From the NCBI GenBank assembly GCA_000720375.1, contig JOAA01000042.1, positions 1 to 64,000 of the forward strand: a stretch of 64,000 nucleotides of DNA, written 5' to 3'. A model generated the notes under the pieces. The model saw only the letters and a list, made by a program, of their open reading frames with translations. It was not told the DNA's origin and searched no databases. The DNA is from Rhodococcus rhodnii (GTDB lineage: Bacteria > Actinomycetota > Actinomycetes > Mycobacteriales > Pseudonocardiaceae). The stretch's first letter is position 1. The number at the start of each line of letters is the position of its first letter. This document shows positions 33,410-42,634 of the stretch, piece by piece. The translations under genes were made by a program, and so were the position numbers.

Positions 33410-35193
33410 TGACCGAGACCGTTGGCGACTACCTACTGCAACGACTTCGGGATTGGCACGTCGACCAGGTTTTCGGCTACCCCGGTGACGGAATCAACGG
33501 AATCGTGGCCGCGTTCGGCAAAGCGGAAAACCGGCCACGATTCGTCCAGTCCCGGCACGAGGAAATGTCCGCGATGCAGGCGGTCGGCTACGCCAAGTTC
33601 AGCGGAAAGCCGGGCGTCTGCATGGCGACGTCCGGGCCTGGCGCGATCCACCTGCTGAACGGGCTGTACGACGCGAAGCTGGATCACGTTCCGGTGGTCG
33701 CGATCGTCGGCCAGACCGCGCGGACCGCCCGCGGTGGCAGCTACCAGCAGGAAGTCGACCTGCAGGCACTGCTCAAGGATGTGGCCAGTGAGTACTCGGT
33801 CGAGGTCACGGTGGCTGAACAGCTGCCCAACGCCCTGGACCGGGCGATGCGCGCGGCGATCACCCGCAGCGCGCCGACTGCCGTGATCATCCCCAATGAC
33901 CTGCAGGAACAGCCCTACGTGCCGCCGAAGCACGAGTTCAAGCACGTGCCATCGAGCAAGCCAGGGTTGTCGATGCCGACGCTCACTCCGCCGGCCGGTG
34001 AGCTGCAACGGGCGGCCGAGGTGCTCAACTCGGGCGAGAAGGTCGCGATCCTGATCGGGCAGGGTGCCCGCGGCGCGACCGCCGAGATCCGGCAGGTGGC
34101 CGAGATGACCGGCGGTGGTGTCGCGAAAGCCTTGCTGGGCAAGGATGTGCTGGGCGACGACCTGCCGTACGTCACCGGCTCGATCGGTCTGCTCGGCACG
34201 CGGCCGAGCTACGAGATGATGCGCGACTGCGACACGTTGCTGATCGTCGGCTCGAACTTCCCCTACAGCCAGTTCCTTCCGGAGTATGGCAAGGCAAGGG
34301 CGGTTCAGATCGATGTGGACGGTACCCGGATCGGGATGCGTTACCCGACCGAGGTGAATCTGGTCGGCGACTCGCACACGACGCTTCGCGCTTTGCTGCC
34401 GATGTTGCGGCGCAACGAGAACCGCGCGTGGCGGGAGAAGATCGAGAACAACGTCCGCGACTGGTGGAAGACCATGGAACAACAGGCCATGGTCGACGCC
34501 GATCCGATCAACCCGATCAGGATCGTGCACGAACTGTCCACCCGTGCGCCGGACAACCTGATCGTGACGGCCGATTCGGGCTCGTCGACCAACTGGTACG
34601 CGCGCAACCTGAAGATGTCCGGCCAGATGCGGGGATCGTTGTCGGGCACGCTCGCCACAATGGGTGCTGGTGTTCCCTATGCGATCGGTGCCAAGTTCGC
34701 GCATCCTGACCGGCCCGTGGTCGCGTTGGTCGGTGACGGCGCGATGCAGATGAACGGGCTGGCCGAGCTGATCACCATCGCTCGTTACCAGGACCTGTGG
34801 CCCGACCGGCGATGCGTGATCTGTGTGTTCCACAACAACGACCTCAACCAGGTCACGTGGGAACTGCGGGCGATGGGCGGCGCGCCGAAGTTCGAGGAGT
34901 CCCAGACGTTGCCGGACGTCAACTACGCGGCGTTCGCCGCGTCACTCGGGCTGGTGGCGCTCAATGTGGACAAACTCGAGGATCTCGGCCCGGCGTGGGA
35001 CCAGGCACTGGCCGCCGACCGCCCGTCGGTGATCGATGTGCGGTGTGACGCGGAGATCCCGCCGATCCCGCCGCACGCCACGGCCGATCAGATCAAGTCG
35101 GTGACCGAGGCGATCCTGAAGGGCGATCCCCAAGGCGCCAAAATGGCGTACGAGGGGCTCAAGACGAAGCTGGCCGAACTGCTACCCAAGTGA
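33409..35193 (+). CDS. Thiamine pyrophosphate-dependent enzyme (pyruvate oxidase/acetolactate synthase superfamily)
   Basis: The 594-residue protein has the three-domain POX fold: N-terminal PYR domain with FGYPGDGINGIVAAF and the catalytic Glu in SRHEEMSAM, a central nucleotide-binding-like domain, and the C-terminal PP domain with the TPP motif GDGAMQMNGLAEL...HNND. Such enzymes decarboxylate pyruvate or other 2-oxoacids. The product cannot be told apart from oxidase, decarboxylase or synthase by eye. It is co-translated with a CBS protein. The 3' end overlaps the NrfD-like gene by 12 bp. Confidence 0.85.
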   Translation: MTETVGDYLLQRLRDWHVDQVFGYPGDGINGIVAAFGKAENRPRFVQSRHEEMSAMQAVGYAKFSGKPGVCMATSGPGAIHLLNGLYDAKLDHVPVVAIVGQTARTARGGSYQQEVDLQALLKDVASEYSVEVTVAEQLPNALDRAMRAAITRSAPTAVIIPNDLQEQPYVPPKHEFKHVPSSKPGLSMPTLTPPAGELQRAAEVLNSGEKVAILIGQGARGATAEIRQVAEMTGGGVAKALLGKDVLGDDLPYVTGSIGLLGTRPSYEMMRDCDTLLIVGSNFPYSQFLPEYGKARAVQIDVDGTRIGMRYPTEVNLVGDSHTTLRALLPMLRRNENRAWREKIENNVRDWWKTMEQQAMVDADPINPIRIVHELSTRAPDNLIVTADSGSSTNWYARNLKMSGQMRGSLSGTLATMGAGVPYAIGAKFAHPDRPVVALVGDGAMQMNGLAELITIARYQDLWPDRRCVICVFHNNDLNQVTWELRAMGGAPKFEESQTLPDVNYAAFAASLGLVALNVDKLEDLGPAWDQALAADRPSVIDVRCDAEIPPIPPHATADQIKSVTEAILKGDPQGAKMAYEGLKTKLAELLPK

Positions 35194-35970
35194 GGCCGGC
35201 CCGGCGTGGTAGACGCCGAACCGGGTGCACGCCCCGGCGGCCAGGTAGCTGGCACCGGCCAGAACGGTGGCGACTCGGCTGCGGCGCAACAGGGACAGGC
35301 CGGCTCCAGCGACTGTCAGCGCCTTCGCGGCGGTGAGCAGTTTGCTGGACCGGTATGTCTCCACCCGGTGTTCCATCGCGGCTGAGGACGCCAGTTCCAG
35401 ACCGCTGCCGATCAGCCCAAGCCGCACCGCGGGCCGAGAAGGCGCGGAAAGCAAAGAAACCCCGGCAGCACTTGTCATGGCGCTGCCCGCGAACACAAAG
35501 GGCAACTCCGGATACGCATTGTGCCAAGCGGGAATCGCCGTGTCGGCGAGCAGAACCGAGGTGTACGTGCACATCGCGGGTCCGAGCACGCCGGCAGTCG
35601 CCCCGGCGAGCGAGCCGATCCGGCCGAATCGTCCACTGAGGTCAGTCGCCGCGGTCAAGGCCGTCAGTCCGGAGAACGGCGCCAGGATCCACGAACCGAC
35701 GGACAACGGCGAAGTCACCTTGAACACCCGGAGCATGTTCAGGAACCGTTCGGGGCGGCCCAGATCGTGGATCAACGCGCCGACACTGGCCAAAGATCCC
35801 GCGGCCGCCGCGATGCGAGCGGGCCGGACGAGCTCACGGTACCCGGCGATCTGGGCGCCCAAGGCCATCGAAGCCGACGCACCCGCCATTCCGCCGAGGA
35901 ACAGGTAACCGGGGACGTCAGGTACCTTCCACACCGGTTTCTTGACGATCGGCTTGCCGTAGTAGCCCAT
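35182..35970 (-). CDS. NrfD-like membrane subunit of the formate dehydrogenase
   Basis: The 262-residue protein is a polytopic membrane protein of the NrfD/PsrC type, with about eight hydrophobic segments and the conserved HDLGRPERFLNMLRVFKVTSPLSVGSW. In formate dehydrogenases such subunits pass electrons to the quinone pool. ATG 35970 has GGGGAGG and overlaps the stop of the iron-sulfur subunit gene (TGATG). It is the last gene of the selC-selA-fdh unit. Confidence 0.85.
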   Translation of the reverse strand: MGYYGKPIVKKPVWKVPDVPGYLFLGGMAGASASMALGAQIAGYRELVRPARIAAAAGSLASVGALIHDLGRPERFLNMLRVFKVTSPLSVGSWILAPFSGLTALTAATDLSGRFGRIGSLAGATAGVLGPAMCTYTSVLLADTAIPAWHNAYPELPFVFAGSAMTSAAGVSLLSAPSRPAVRLGLIGSGLELASSAAMEHRVETYRSSKLLTAAKALTVAGAGLSLLRRSRVATVLAGASYLAAGACTRFGVYHAGPASLG

Positions 35971-36731
35971 CAACGCCTCCCCAGGAACGAAGCCGCGACC
36001 CCGGCGGCGACGGCCAGCGCGGCAAGCCCAGCACGTTTCCACATCGCAGGCAGGTCCCGCGTGGTCACGACCGGATTCTCCGGAAGCCCGTAAACCTCAG
36101 GCTCGTCAAGCAACAGGAAGAACGCCCCGGCACCGCCCACGCCATCATCGGGAGAGTGCCCGTACAGCCGGGCGTCGGTCTGACCTCGGGCGTGCAACTC
36201 GTCAAGGCGCTTGTCCGCGCGTTCCCGCAGTTCGTCCAATGGTCCATATTGGATCGACTCGGTGGGGCACGCGGTGGCACAGGCAGGCATCAGCCCGTCG
36301 CCGATCCGGTCGTAGCACAGAGTGCATTTCCAGGCCCGCCCGTCGTCCTCGCGACGGTCGATCACCCCGAACGGGCAAGCCGGAACGCAGTATCCGCACC
36401 CGTTGCAGATGTCGGCTTGGACCACGACCGTGTCGAACTCCGTGCGGAACAACGCTCCCGTGGGACACACGTCAAGACATCCGGCCTCAGTGCAGTGTTT
36501 GCAGACATCGCTGGACATCAGCCAGCGGGTGTCGTCCTCGACGGTCTGTTCGATGAACGCAACGTGCCGCCATGTGTTGGCATCCAGTGATCCGGTGTTG
36601 TCGTAGGACATGCCAAGCAGATCCAAGCCGTCGGCCGGCACGTCGTTCCACGTCTTGCAGGCGACTTCACATGCCTTGCAGCCTATGCAGACCGAGGTGT
36701 CGGTGAAGAAACCCATCCGTTCAGCAGTCAT
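35970..36731 (-). CDS. Formate dehydrogenase iron-sulfur subunit (four [4Fe-4S])
   Basis: The 253-residue protein has four ferredoxin-like cysteine clusters (CIGCKACEVAC, CKHCTEAGCLDVC, CNGCGYCVPAC, CTLCYDRIG...CATAC), as in FdhB/FdnH/NrfC subunits that carry electrons from the catalytic to the membrane subunit. A single C-terminal helix (RAGLAALAVAAGVAASFL) anchors it. ATG 36731 has GGAGGG upstream and lies 11 bases before the end of the alpha-subunit gene. Confidence 0.9.
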   Translation of the reverse strand: MTAERMGFFTDTSVCIGCKACEVACKTWNDVPADGLDLLGMSYDNTGSLDANTWRHVAFIEQTVEDDTRWLMSSDVCKHCTEAGCLDVCPTGALFRTEFDTVVVQADICNGCGYCVPACPFGVIDRREDDGRAWKCTLCYDRIGDGLMPACATACPTESIQYGPLDELRERADKRLDELHARGQTDARLYGHSPDDGVGGAGAFFLLLDEPEVYGLPENPVVTTRDLPAMWKRAGLAALAVAAGVAASFLGRR

Positions 36732-39700
36732 CGGCCCTCCGGTAGTCCGCGACGAGGTCGAGAAGTGCTTGTCCGCGTGGCCGCCTGCCCGGGAGGATGT
36801 CGCAGGTCGCCGCCTTGGACTCCTGGATGTGCACGTTCGGGTCCGCGACCACGCCGAGGATGTCGTTGGCCGCGTCGCCAATGGACAGTCCATTTGGGCC
36901 CCAGTGGTAGGGCAGGCCCACTTGATGGACCACTTGGCCCCGCATCCGCAACGGCTTCATCCGATGCGTCACCAGAACACGAGCTTCGATGGCGGTCCTT
37001 GCCGTGATGATGGTCGCCCAGCCGAGGTGCTCAAGTCCGCGTTCGGCAGCCAGCTCGGGCGAGACCTCACAGAAGAACTCGGGCTGCAACTCGGACAAGT
37101 ACGGCAGTGTCCGGCTCATCCCGCCTGCGGTGTGATGCTCGGTGAGACGATAGGTCGTGACCACGTAAGGGAACGCTGAACCGTTGTACGGATTGTGGGG
37201 ATCGTCGTAGCGCTGCAGGACTGGATTGACCTGCTGGCCGTACAACAGGTTCTCGTAGGGCGATTCCAGCGGCTCGTAGTGCGTCGGCAACGGCCCGTCG
37301 GCCAGACCAGCCGGAGCGAAAAGCCAGGCCTTGCCGTCGGTCTGCATGATGAACGGATCGTCTCCGGCCAGGGCATCCTGTGCTCGGGCGCCTTCCTCGG
37401 GCTGGAAGTCCGGTGGCTTCGTCGGTTCGAAGTCGGGCACGTCCGCGCCGACCCAGCGGCCTTCCGACGAGTCCCACCAGACATACTTCTTCCGTTCACT
37501 CCAAGGCTTTCCATCAGGATCGGCGGACGCGCGGTTGTAGATGATCCGTCGGTTGGCGGGCCACGCCCAACCCCATTCCGGTGCGACCCATGTCTGTTCC
37601 GATCCAGGCTTACGCCGGGCGGCCTGGTTCACGCCCTCGGCCCGGACACCGCAGTAGATCCAGCACCCGCACGCCGTGGATCCATCCTTTTCCAGCTCGG
37701 TGTACGCCGCGAGCGGCCCCTTGGGCCCGTTGCCGTTGATCTCCGCCAGAACCGAGTCCGCCGAGGGCTCGGCAAGGGGCCCTTCCTCGACGTAACTCCA
37801 GGTCAGGTGCTGCAGCGGCAAGTCACGCGGATCCTCGCTGTCCCGGACCTTCTGCCGGATCAGCTTGCCGAGGTGGTAGAAGAACCACAGGTCGCTGCGG
37901 GCATCGCCGGGCGGTTCGACCGCCTTGTGGTGCCACTGCAGCAGCCGCTGCGTGTTGGTGAAACTGCCGTCTTTCTCGGTGTGCGCGGCCGCGGGTATGA
38001 AGAACACCTCGGTGCCGATCTCCTCGGTACGCAGCTCGCCCGTCTCGATCTCCGGTCCGTTGCGCCAGAACGTGGCACTCTCGATCATCTGCAGGTCACG
38101 GACCACCAGCCAGTCGAGGTTGGCCAGACCAAGACGTTGCAGCTTGCCGTTGGCCGAGCCGACCGCCGGGTTCTCACCGACCAGGAAGTAGCCCTTGCAC
38201 TCGCCGTTGACCTGCCGCAGCACCGTGTCGTATGTGCCGTGATCGCCGGTCAGCCTGGGCAGGTAGTCGAAGCAGAAGTCGTTGTCGGCCGTCGCGTGCT
38301 CGCCCCACCATGCCTTCAGCAGGCTCACGGTGTAGCGGTCCATGTTGCCCCAGAACCCGGTCCGGCCCGCGTCGTTGGCGATGAACGACGCCAGGTCGAG
38401 GTGCTGTCGTGCGTGCGGCATCGGGATGTATCCGGGCAGGATGTTGAACAGCGTCGGGATGTCGGTCGATCCCTGGATGCTGGCGTGTCCGCGCAACGCG
38501 AGGATGCCGCCGCCTGGCCGGCCGATGTTGCCCAGCAACGCCTGCAGGATCGACGCCGTCCGGATGTACTGCACGCCAACGGAGTGCTGGGTCCACCCGA
38601 CGGCGTAGCACAGCGCGGTCGTCCGGTCCCGGCCCGAGTTGGCCGTGATCGCTTCGGCGACCTTCAGGAACCGCGCGGCCGGGACACCACAGATCTCCTC
38701 GACCATTTCGGGCGTGTACCTGGCGTAATGCCGTTTCAGGATCTGGTAGACGCACCTCGGGTGCTGCAGTGTCGGGTCGAGGTCCGGTTTCGCGTCGATC
38801 GACGCACCGCCGCTGCCGCGTGCCTCGGCCTGCGCTGCCTCCTGATGTGGCACGCCACCCGTCCGGTCGGTTGGGTCACCGGCCTGGGCTTGCGCCTCCG
38901 CGTCCTGATACGCCCAGCTCGAGTGGTCGTAGACCTGTTTGTCCGCGTCGAACCCGGAGAACAGGCCGTCGAGGTCCTCGGTGTCCTGGAAGTCCTCGCT
39001 GATCAGCGCGGCCGCGTTGGTGTACGCCACCACGTACTCACGGAAGTCCTTCTCGTGCCGCAGCACGTAGTTGACCAGCCCGCCGAGGAACGCGATGTCG
39101 CTGCCCGCGCGGATCGGCACGAACTCGTCCGCCACCGCGCTGGTCCTGGTGAACCGCGGATCGACGTGGATGACCTTGGCACCGCGCGCCTTGGCCTCCA
39201 TCACCCACTGGAAGCCGACCGGATGGCACTCGGCCATGTTCGAGCCCTGAATGATGATGCAGTCCGCGTTCGCGAGGTCCTGCTGGAACGTCGTGGCGCC
39301 GCCGCGACCGAAGGAGGTCCCCAGACCGGGAACCGTGGAGGAGTGTCAAATCCGGGCCTGGTTCTCGATCTGCACCGCCCCCAGCGCGGTGTAGAGCTTC
39401 TTCATCAGGTAGTTCTCTTCGTTGTCCAGCGTCGCGCCGCCGAGGCTGGCGAAGCCCAGGGTGCGGCGCAAAGTCAGGCCGCTCTCGTCCTGCTGCTGCC
39501 AGGTCTGGGCACGGGTGGCCAGAACCCGGTCGGCGATCATGTCCATCGCCGTGCCGAGCCCCAGTTCCTCCCATTCGGTGCCGTACGGCCGCCGATAGAG
39601 GACCTTGGTGACCCGCGAGGGGCTGGTGACCAATTGCTTGCTCGCGGAGCCTTTCGGGCACAGCCTGCCGCGTGAGATGGGGGAGTCCGGGTCGCCTTCG

Positions 39701-39915
39701 ATCTGGGTGACCTGACCGTCCTTGACGAAGACTTTCTGGCCGCAGCCAACGGCACAATAAGGACAGATCGACCGGGTCACCGAGTCGGCCTGGGCAGTGC
39801 GAGGCGCCGTGGATTCCGTGGCCGCGGAACGGACGGCTTTCCCTCGGCCCAGCGGGTCGTCGCCGGTGATCTGGCGGATCACCGGCCAGCTCTGAATCCA
39901 CTGGCGCACACCCAT
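36721..39915 (-). CDS. Formate dehydrogenase catalytic subunit with selenocysteine (UGA codon 190)
   Basis: The 1064-residue protein is a molybdopterin oxidoreductase of the formate dehydrogenase type that oxidises formate to CO2. The N-terminal cysteines (C51, C54, C58 and C86, in ICPYCAVGC and GRLCPKG) bind a [4Fe-4S] cluster. An in-frame TGA at 39348-39346 lies where selenocysteine or cysteine ligates molybdenum (QARI-U-HSSTVPG), and the frame continues without a break to the end at 36721. It must be read as selenocysteine: selC and selA are immediately upstream, and a SECIS-like hairpin follows. No Tat signal is visible, so the catalytic side probably faces the cytosol. ATG 39915 has GAAGGAA upstream. 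Confidence 0.9.
39316..39334 (-). promoter_or_regulatory. SECIS-like hairpin for selenocysteine insertion
   Basis: On the minus strand, 11 bases after the UGA, GGTTCCC and GGGGACC form a seven-bp stem (one G-U pair) closed by loop GGTCT. The loop sequence GGUCU is the same as I recall for the apical part of the Escherichia coli fdhF SECIS, which SelB recognises. The position a short distance downstream of UGA is as expected for bacterial SECIS. Confidence 0.8.
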
Positions 39916-39961
39916 TTCCTTCTACCGTACCCAGTGGACCCACGCTTCGCAGATCATGCGA

Positions 39962-41227
39962 TCACATGCACGCCAGGACCGCCGCGATCAGCTTCTCGTC
40001 GTCCTCGGGTGCCACCGTTCGCAGGTCGAGCAGGCAGCGGCCACGCTCGACCCGTCCGACCACCCGGGATGCCCGAAGCTTGTCCGCGAAGTGTTCCGGC
40101 AGGCTGATCGCCAGGCTCGGCAACTCGACGCCAGGGGCACCGCCGCCACCGATCACGGCCGTGGACTCGACGATCTCCGAACCGGCCAACCGCAGCTGGA
40201 TGGCTTGGGCGCGGCGAACGTCCACTTCGGTGTCCAAAGCGGACACAACTGGCGGCGGCGGGCCGTGCAGGGTGGCTTCCAGTGCTGCCAAGGTCAGTTT
40301 GTCCACCCGCAGGGCCCGGGCGGCAGGATGCCGGCGGAGTGTCCCGATCAGGTCGGCGTCACCGAACAGCAGACCGGCCTGCGGGCCGCCCATGAGCTTG
40401 TCGCCGCTCGCCGTGACGAGGTTTGCCTTGGCGCGCAGCACAGTTGTGGCGTCCGGCTCGTCCGGCAGCAACGGATGTGGATGCAGCAGGCCGGAACCGA
40501 TGTCCACGACAAGCGGAACGCCCAGCCCGGCAAGAGCGGACACCGGCACATCCGCGGTGAATCCGCTGATCACGAAGTTGGACGGGTGCACCTTGAGCAC
40601 GAAGCCCGTCTGATCGGTCACGGCATCCTGGTAGTCACGCAGGCTCGTCCGGTTTGTCGTGCCGACTTCACGCAGCCGGGCGCCGGTTGAGGTGAGCAGG
40701 TCGGGAATCCGGAAGCCGTCGCCGATCTCGACCAGTTCACCCCGGCTGATCACGATCTCCTTGCCCGGCGCCAGAACCATGGCCGTGAGCAGCAACACGG
40801 CGGCGTTGTTGTTCACGATGTGCACGCCGCCCGCGTCCGGCACGGCCTCGTGCAGTGCTTGGATTGCGCTCCGGCCGCGCTTGGCCCGTTGCCCGGTCGC
40901 CAGGTCGAACTCGACGTCCGTGGTGCCCGCGGCCAGCAGCAAGGCGTCCCGGGCCGTCTGGGAGAGCGGTGCCCGGCCAAGGTTGGTGTGCACGAGCACG
41001 CCCGTCGCGTTGATCACCGGCTGCATGCTGGTCGCGCTGTACGGCAGGCCGACGATCGCCTCCTCGATCACATGTTCCGGCTCGATTTCGCCCGCACGAG
41101 CCCGGTTCTGCGCGGCCAGCACGGACTTCTTCACCACCGGCCTGCCGAGCAGTTCGATCGCCTTGGCCAGCCGGGGATCCGCCAGCACGGTGTCCGTGCC
41201 GGGGATGTCCCTGCGCCGGTCGGTCAT
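39962..41227 (-). CDS. selA: L-seryl-tRNA(Sec) selenium transferase
   Basis: The 421-residue PLP enzyme converts seryl-tRNA(Sec) to selenocysteyl-tRNA(Sec) using selenophosphate. Visible family marks are the N-terminal SVLAAQNRARAG, NATGVLVHTNLGRAPL, FDLATGQRAKR, VNNNAAVLLL and the PLP lysine in SGDKLMGGPQAG (K277). It starts 15 bases after the end of selC and ends 46 bases before the selenocysteine-containing formate dehydrogenase gene, so enzyme, tRNA and client are in one unit. The start ATG 41227 has only a weak ribosome site. Confidence 0.92.
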   Translation of the reverse strand: MTDRRRDIPGTDTVLADPRLAKAIELLGRPVVKKSVLAAQNRARAGEIEPEHVIEEAIVGLPYSATSMQPVINATGVLVHTNLGRAPLSQTARDALLLAAGTTDVEFDLATGQRAKRGRSAIQALHEAVPDAGGVHIVNNNAAVLLLTAMVLAPGKEIVISRGELVEIGDGFRIPDLLTSTGARLREVGTTNRTSLRDYQDAVTDQTGFVLKVHPSNFVISGFTADVPVSALAGLGVPLVVDIGSGLLHPHPLLPDEPDATTVLRAKANLVTASGDKLMGGPQAGLLFGDADLIGTLRRHPAARALRVDKLTLAALEATLHGPPPPVVSALDTEVDVRRAQAIQLRLAGSEIVESTAVIGGGGAPGVELPSLAISLPEHFADKLRASRVVGRVERGRCLLDLRTVAPEDDEKLIAAVLACM

Positions 41228-41242
41228 GGTCGCGGTCCAGGG

Positions 41243-41337
41243 TGGCGGAGGCGGACGGGAATCGAACCCGCCAGCGACAGATCCCGCCGCTCGACGGTTT
41301 TGAAGACCGAGCCGGTCACCAGACCGGATACGCCTCC
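41243..41337 (-). tRNA. selC: tRNA-Sec (anticodon UCA)
   Basis: The 95-nt gene (with encoded CCA) has a long acceptor stem (5' GGAGGCGT pairs with CGCCTCC before the G discriminator), an extended variable arm and the anticodon loop CTTCAAA with UCA. The T arm holds GGTTCGATTCC. A UCA anticodon with this size and long arm is diagnostic of selenocysteine tRNA. It lies directly upstream of selA. A weak promoter candidate (TTGACC at 41412-41407, CTTCAT 17 bp on) overlaps the end of the HxlR gene. Confidence 0.92.
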
Positions 41338-41408
41338 CTGGACCATGCCGTTCATCCTGCCAACATCCGTCGTGCACGGCAGCATGAAGACGTTTCACCG
41401 CCGACGGG

Positions 41409-41792
41409 TCAAGGCCGCGTCGTAGGGCTGTTCCTTACAGCCCATTCGGCCAGCGCGGACAAGGGCACGAGCAGGCTTTGCCCCTGCGGCGTGAGGCTGT
41501 ACTCGACACTTGGCGGGATGCTTGGGAACACCTCACGCCGCACGAGGCCGTCCTCCTCCAGCATGCGGAGTGTGCGGGTGAGCATGCGTTGGCTGATGCC
41601 CTCGATCGACCGGTGCAGCTCGTTGTACCGGTAGGCACGTTTGCCCAGCATGATCACGACCAACATGCTCCATTTGTCGCCGATCCGCTGGAACAAACCG
41701 TTCACCGGGCAGGCCGCGAGCTCATTCTGCGGTACGGGGCTTGGCAGGTCGTGCGCGAGGACGGCAGGCACATCGGTGTTCGTACCGGACAT
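41409..41792 (-). CDS. HxlR-family transcriptional regulator
   Basis: The 127-residue protein is a winged-helix HxlR type: CPVNGLFQRIGDKWSMLVVIML, then YNELHRSIEGISQRMLTRTLRMLEEDGLV and the wing VEYSLTPQG. A conserved N-terminal Cys (CPV) may sense redox or electrophiles. It diverges from the SDR gene across 71 bp and probably controls it. Downstream on the same strand is selC. Confidence 0.85.
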   Translation of the reverse strand: MSGTNTDVPAVLAHDLPSPVPQNELAACPVNGLFQRIGDKWSMLVVIMLGKRAYRYNELHRSIEGISQRMLTRTLRMLEEDGLVRREVFPSIPPSVEYSLTPQGQSLLVPLSALAEWAVRNSPTTRP

Positions 41793-41863
41793 GAAACTGC
41801 CTTCTTTCGCTCGTTGTCGTCCGCTGCGCAGGATTGGCGCACGATCCCAGCTTAGGAGGAAGC

Positions 41864-42634
41864 GTGCGCAAGACCGTGGTGATCAGTGGCGGGACCGACG
41901 GCATGGGCCGTGCGACCGCTCTCGAACGGCTCGCACGCGGTGACCGTGTCATCGTGATCGGCAGCAATCCCGCCAAAGCCGTCGAGGGCACGGAGTTCTT
42001 GCAGGCGGATCTCTCGTCGGTCAAGGAGGTTGTCCGTGTCGCCTCCGAGATCACCGGACCGGTCGACGCCTTGGCGCTGTTCGCCAACCGGACACAATCC
42101 AAGCGGGTGGAGACACCGGAAGGGCTCGAGTACACGTTCGCGCTCTATTACCTGAGCCGATACCTGTTGGGGGAGTTGCTGCTTCCGCAACTGGAGGCGA
42201 GCCCACAGCCCGTGATCATCAACGTCGCGGGAGTCGGTATGCGGGTCGGGCGGATCCACTGGGACGACATGCAGCTGCGACGCAAATACGGCCTGGTGAA
42301 GGCTCAGTTGCAGGCCGGGCGGGCGAACGACTTGCTGGGGGTGTCGTTCGCCGCGCAAGGCCGCCGGACTCGGTATGTGCACTACCATCCAGGGTTCACG
42401 CGCAGCGGCAGCCAGAATGTGGTGATCAAGCTGCTGGCGAGGTTCTTCGCGCGGCCGGTGGCGGAGTCCGTGAAGCCGATCGTTTCCTGGATCTCAACGC
42501 CGCCCGAGCAGCCACTGACGGCTATCGATCGAGGGAAGGACGTCCCGCTGACACTGAAGACGTTGTCGCCCGCCGACGCCGCTCGTCTCGACGCGTATAC
42601 CAAAGGCCTAGCAGCGCTGGCAGACCTGAACTGA
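41864..42634 (+). CDS. Short-chain dehydrogenase/reductase-like oxidoreductase
   Basis: The 256-residue protein has a Rossmann start VVISGGTDGMGRATA and the SDR-like segment FALYYLSRYLL...VIINVAGVG. The Tyr-x3-Lys appears as YGLVKAQ, so the catalytic pair is present. It would reduce or oxidise a carbonyl with NAD(P). GTG 41864 has the strong site TAGGAGGA. It is controlled most likely by the divergent HxlR regulator. The 3' end overlaps the convergent MFS gene by 113 bp. Confidence 0.8.
   Translation: MRKTVVISGGTDGMGRATALERLARGDRVIVIGSNPAKAVEGTEFLQADLSSVKEVVRVASEITGPVDALALFANRTQSKRVETPEGLEYTFALYYLSRYLLGELLLPQLEASPQPVIINVAGVGMRVGRIHWDDMQLRRKYGLVKAQLQAGRANDLLGVSFAAQGRRTRYVHYHPGFTRSGSQNVVIKLLARFFARPVAESVKPIVSWISTPPEQPLTAIDRGKDVPLTLKTLSPADAARLDAYTKGLAALADLN

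Noticed and set aside
39346..39348. Formate dehydrogenase read as two broken genes because of an in-frame stop
   Set aside because: The TGA is in the Sec position, the frame is intact on both sides, and selC, selA and a SECIS-like hairpin are present, so recoding is the better explanation than a pseudogene.
37195..39675. An 826-codon plus-strand frame over the formate dehydrogenase gene
   Set aside because: Antisense shadow of a well-conserved molybdoenzyme; no recognisable domain.
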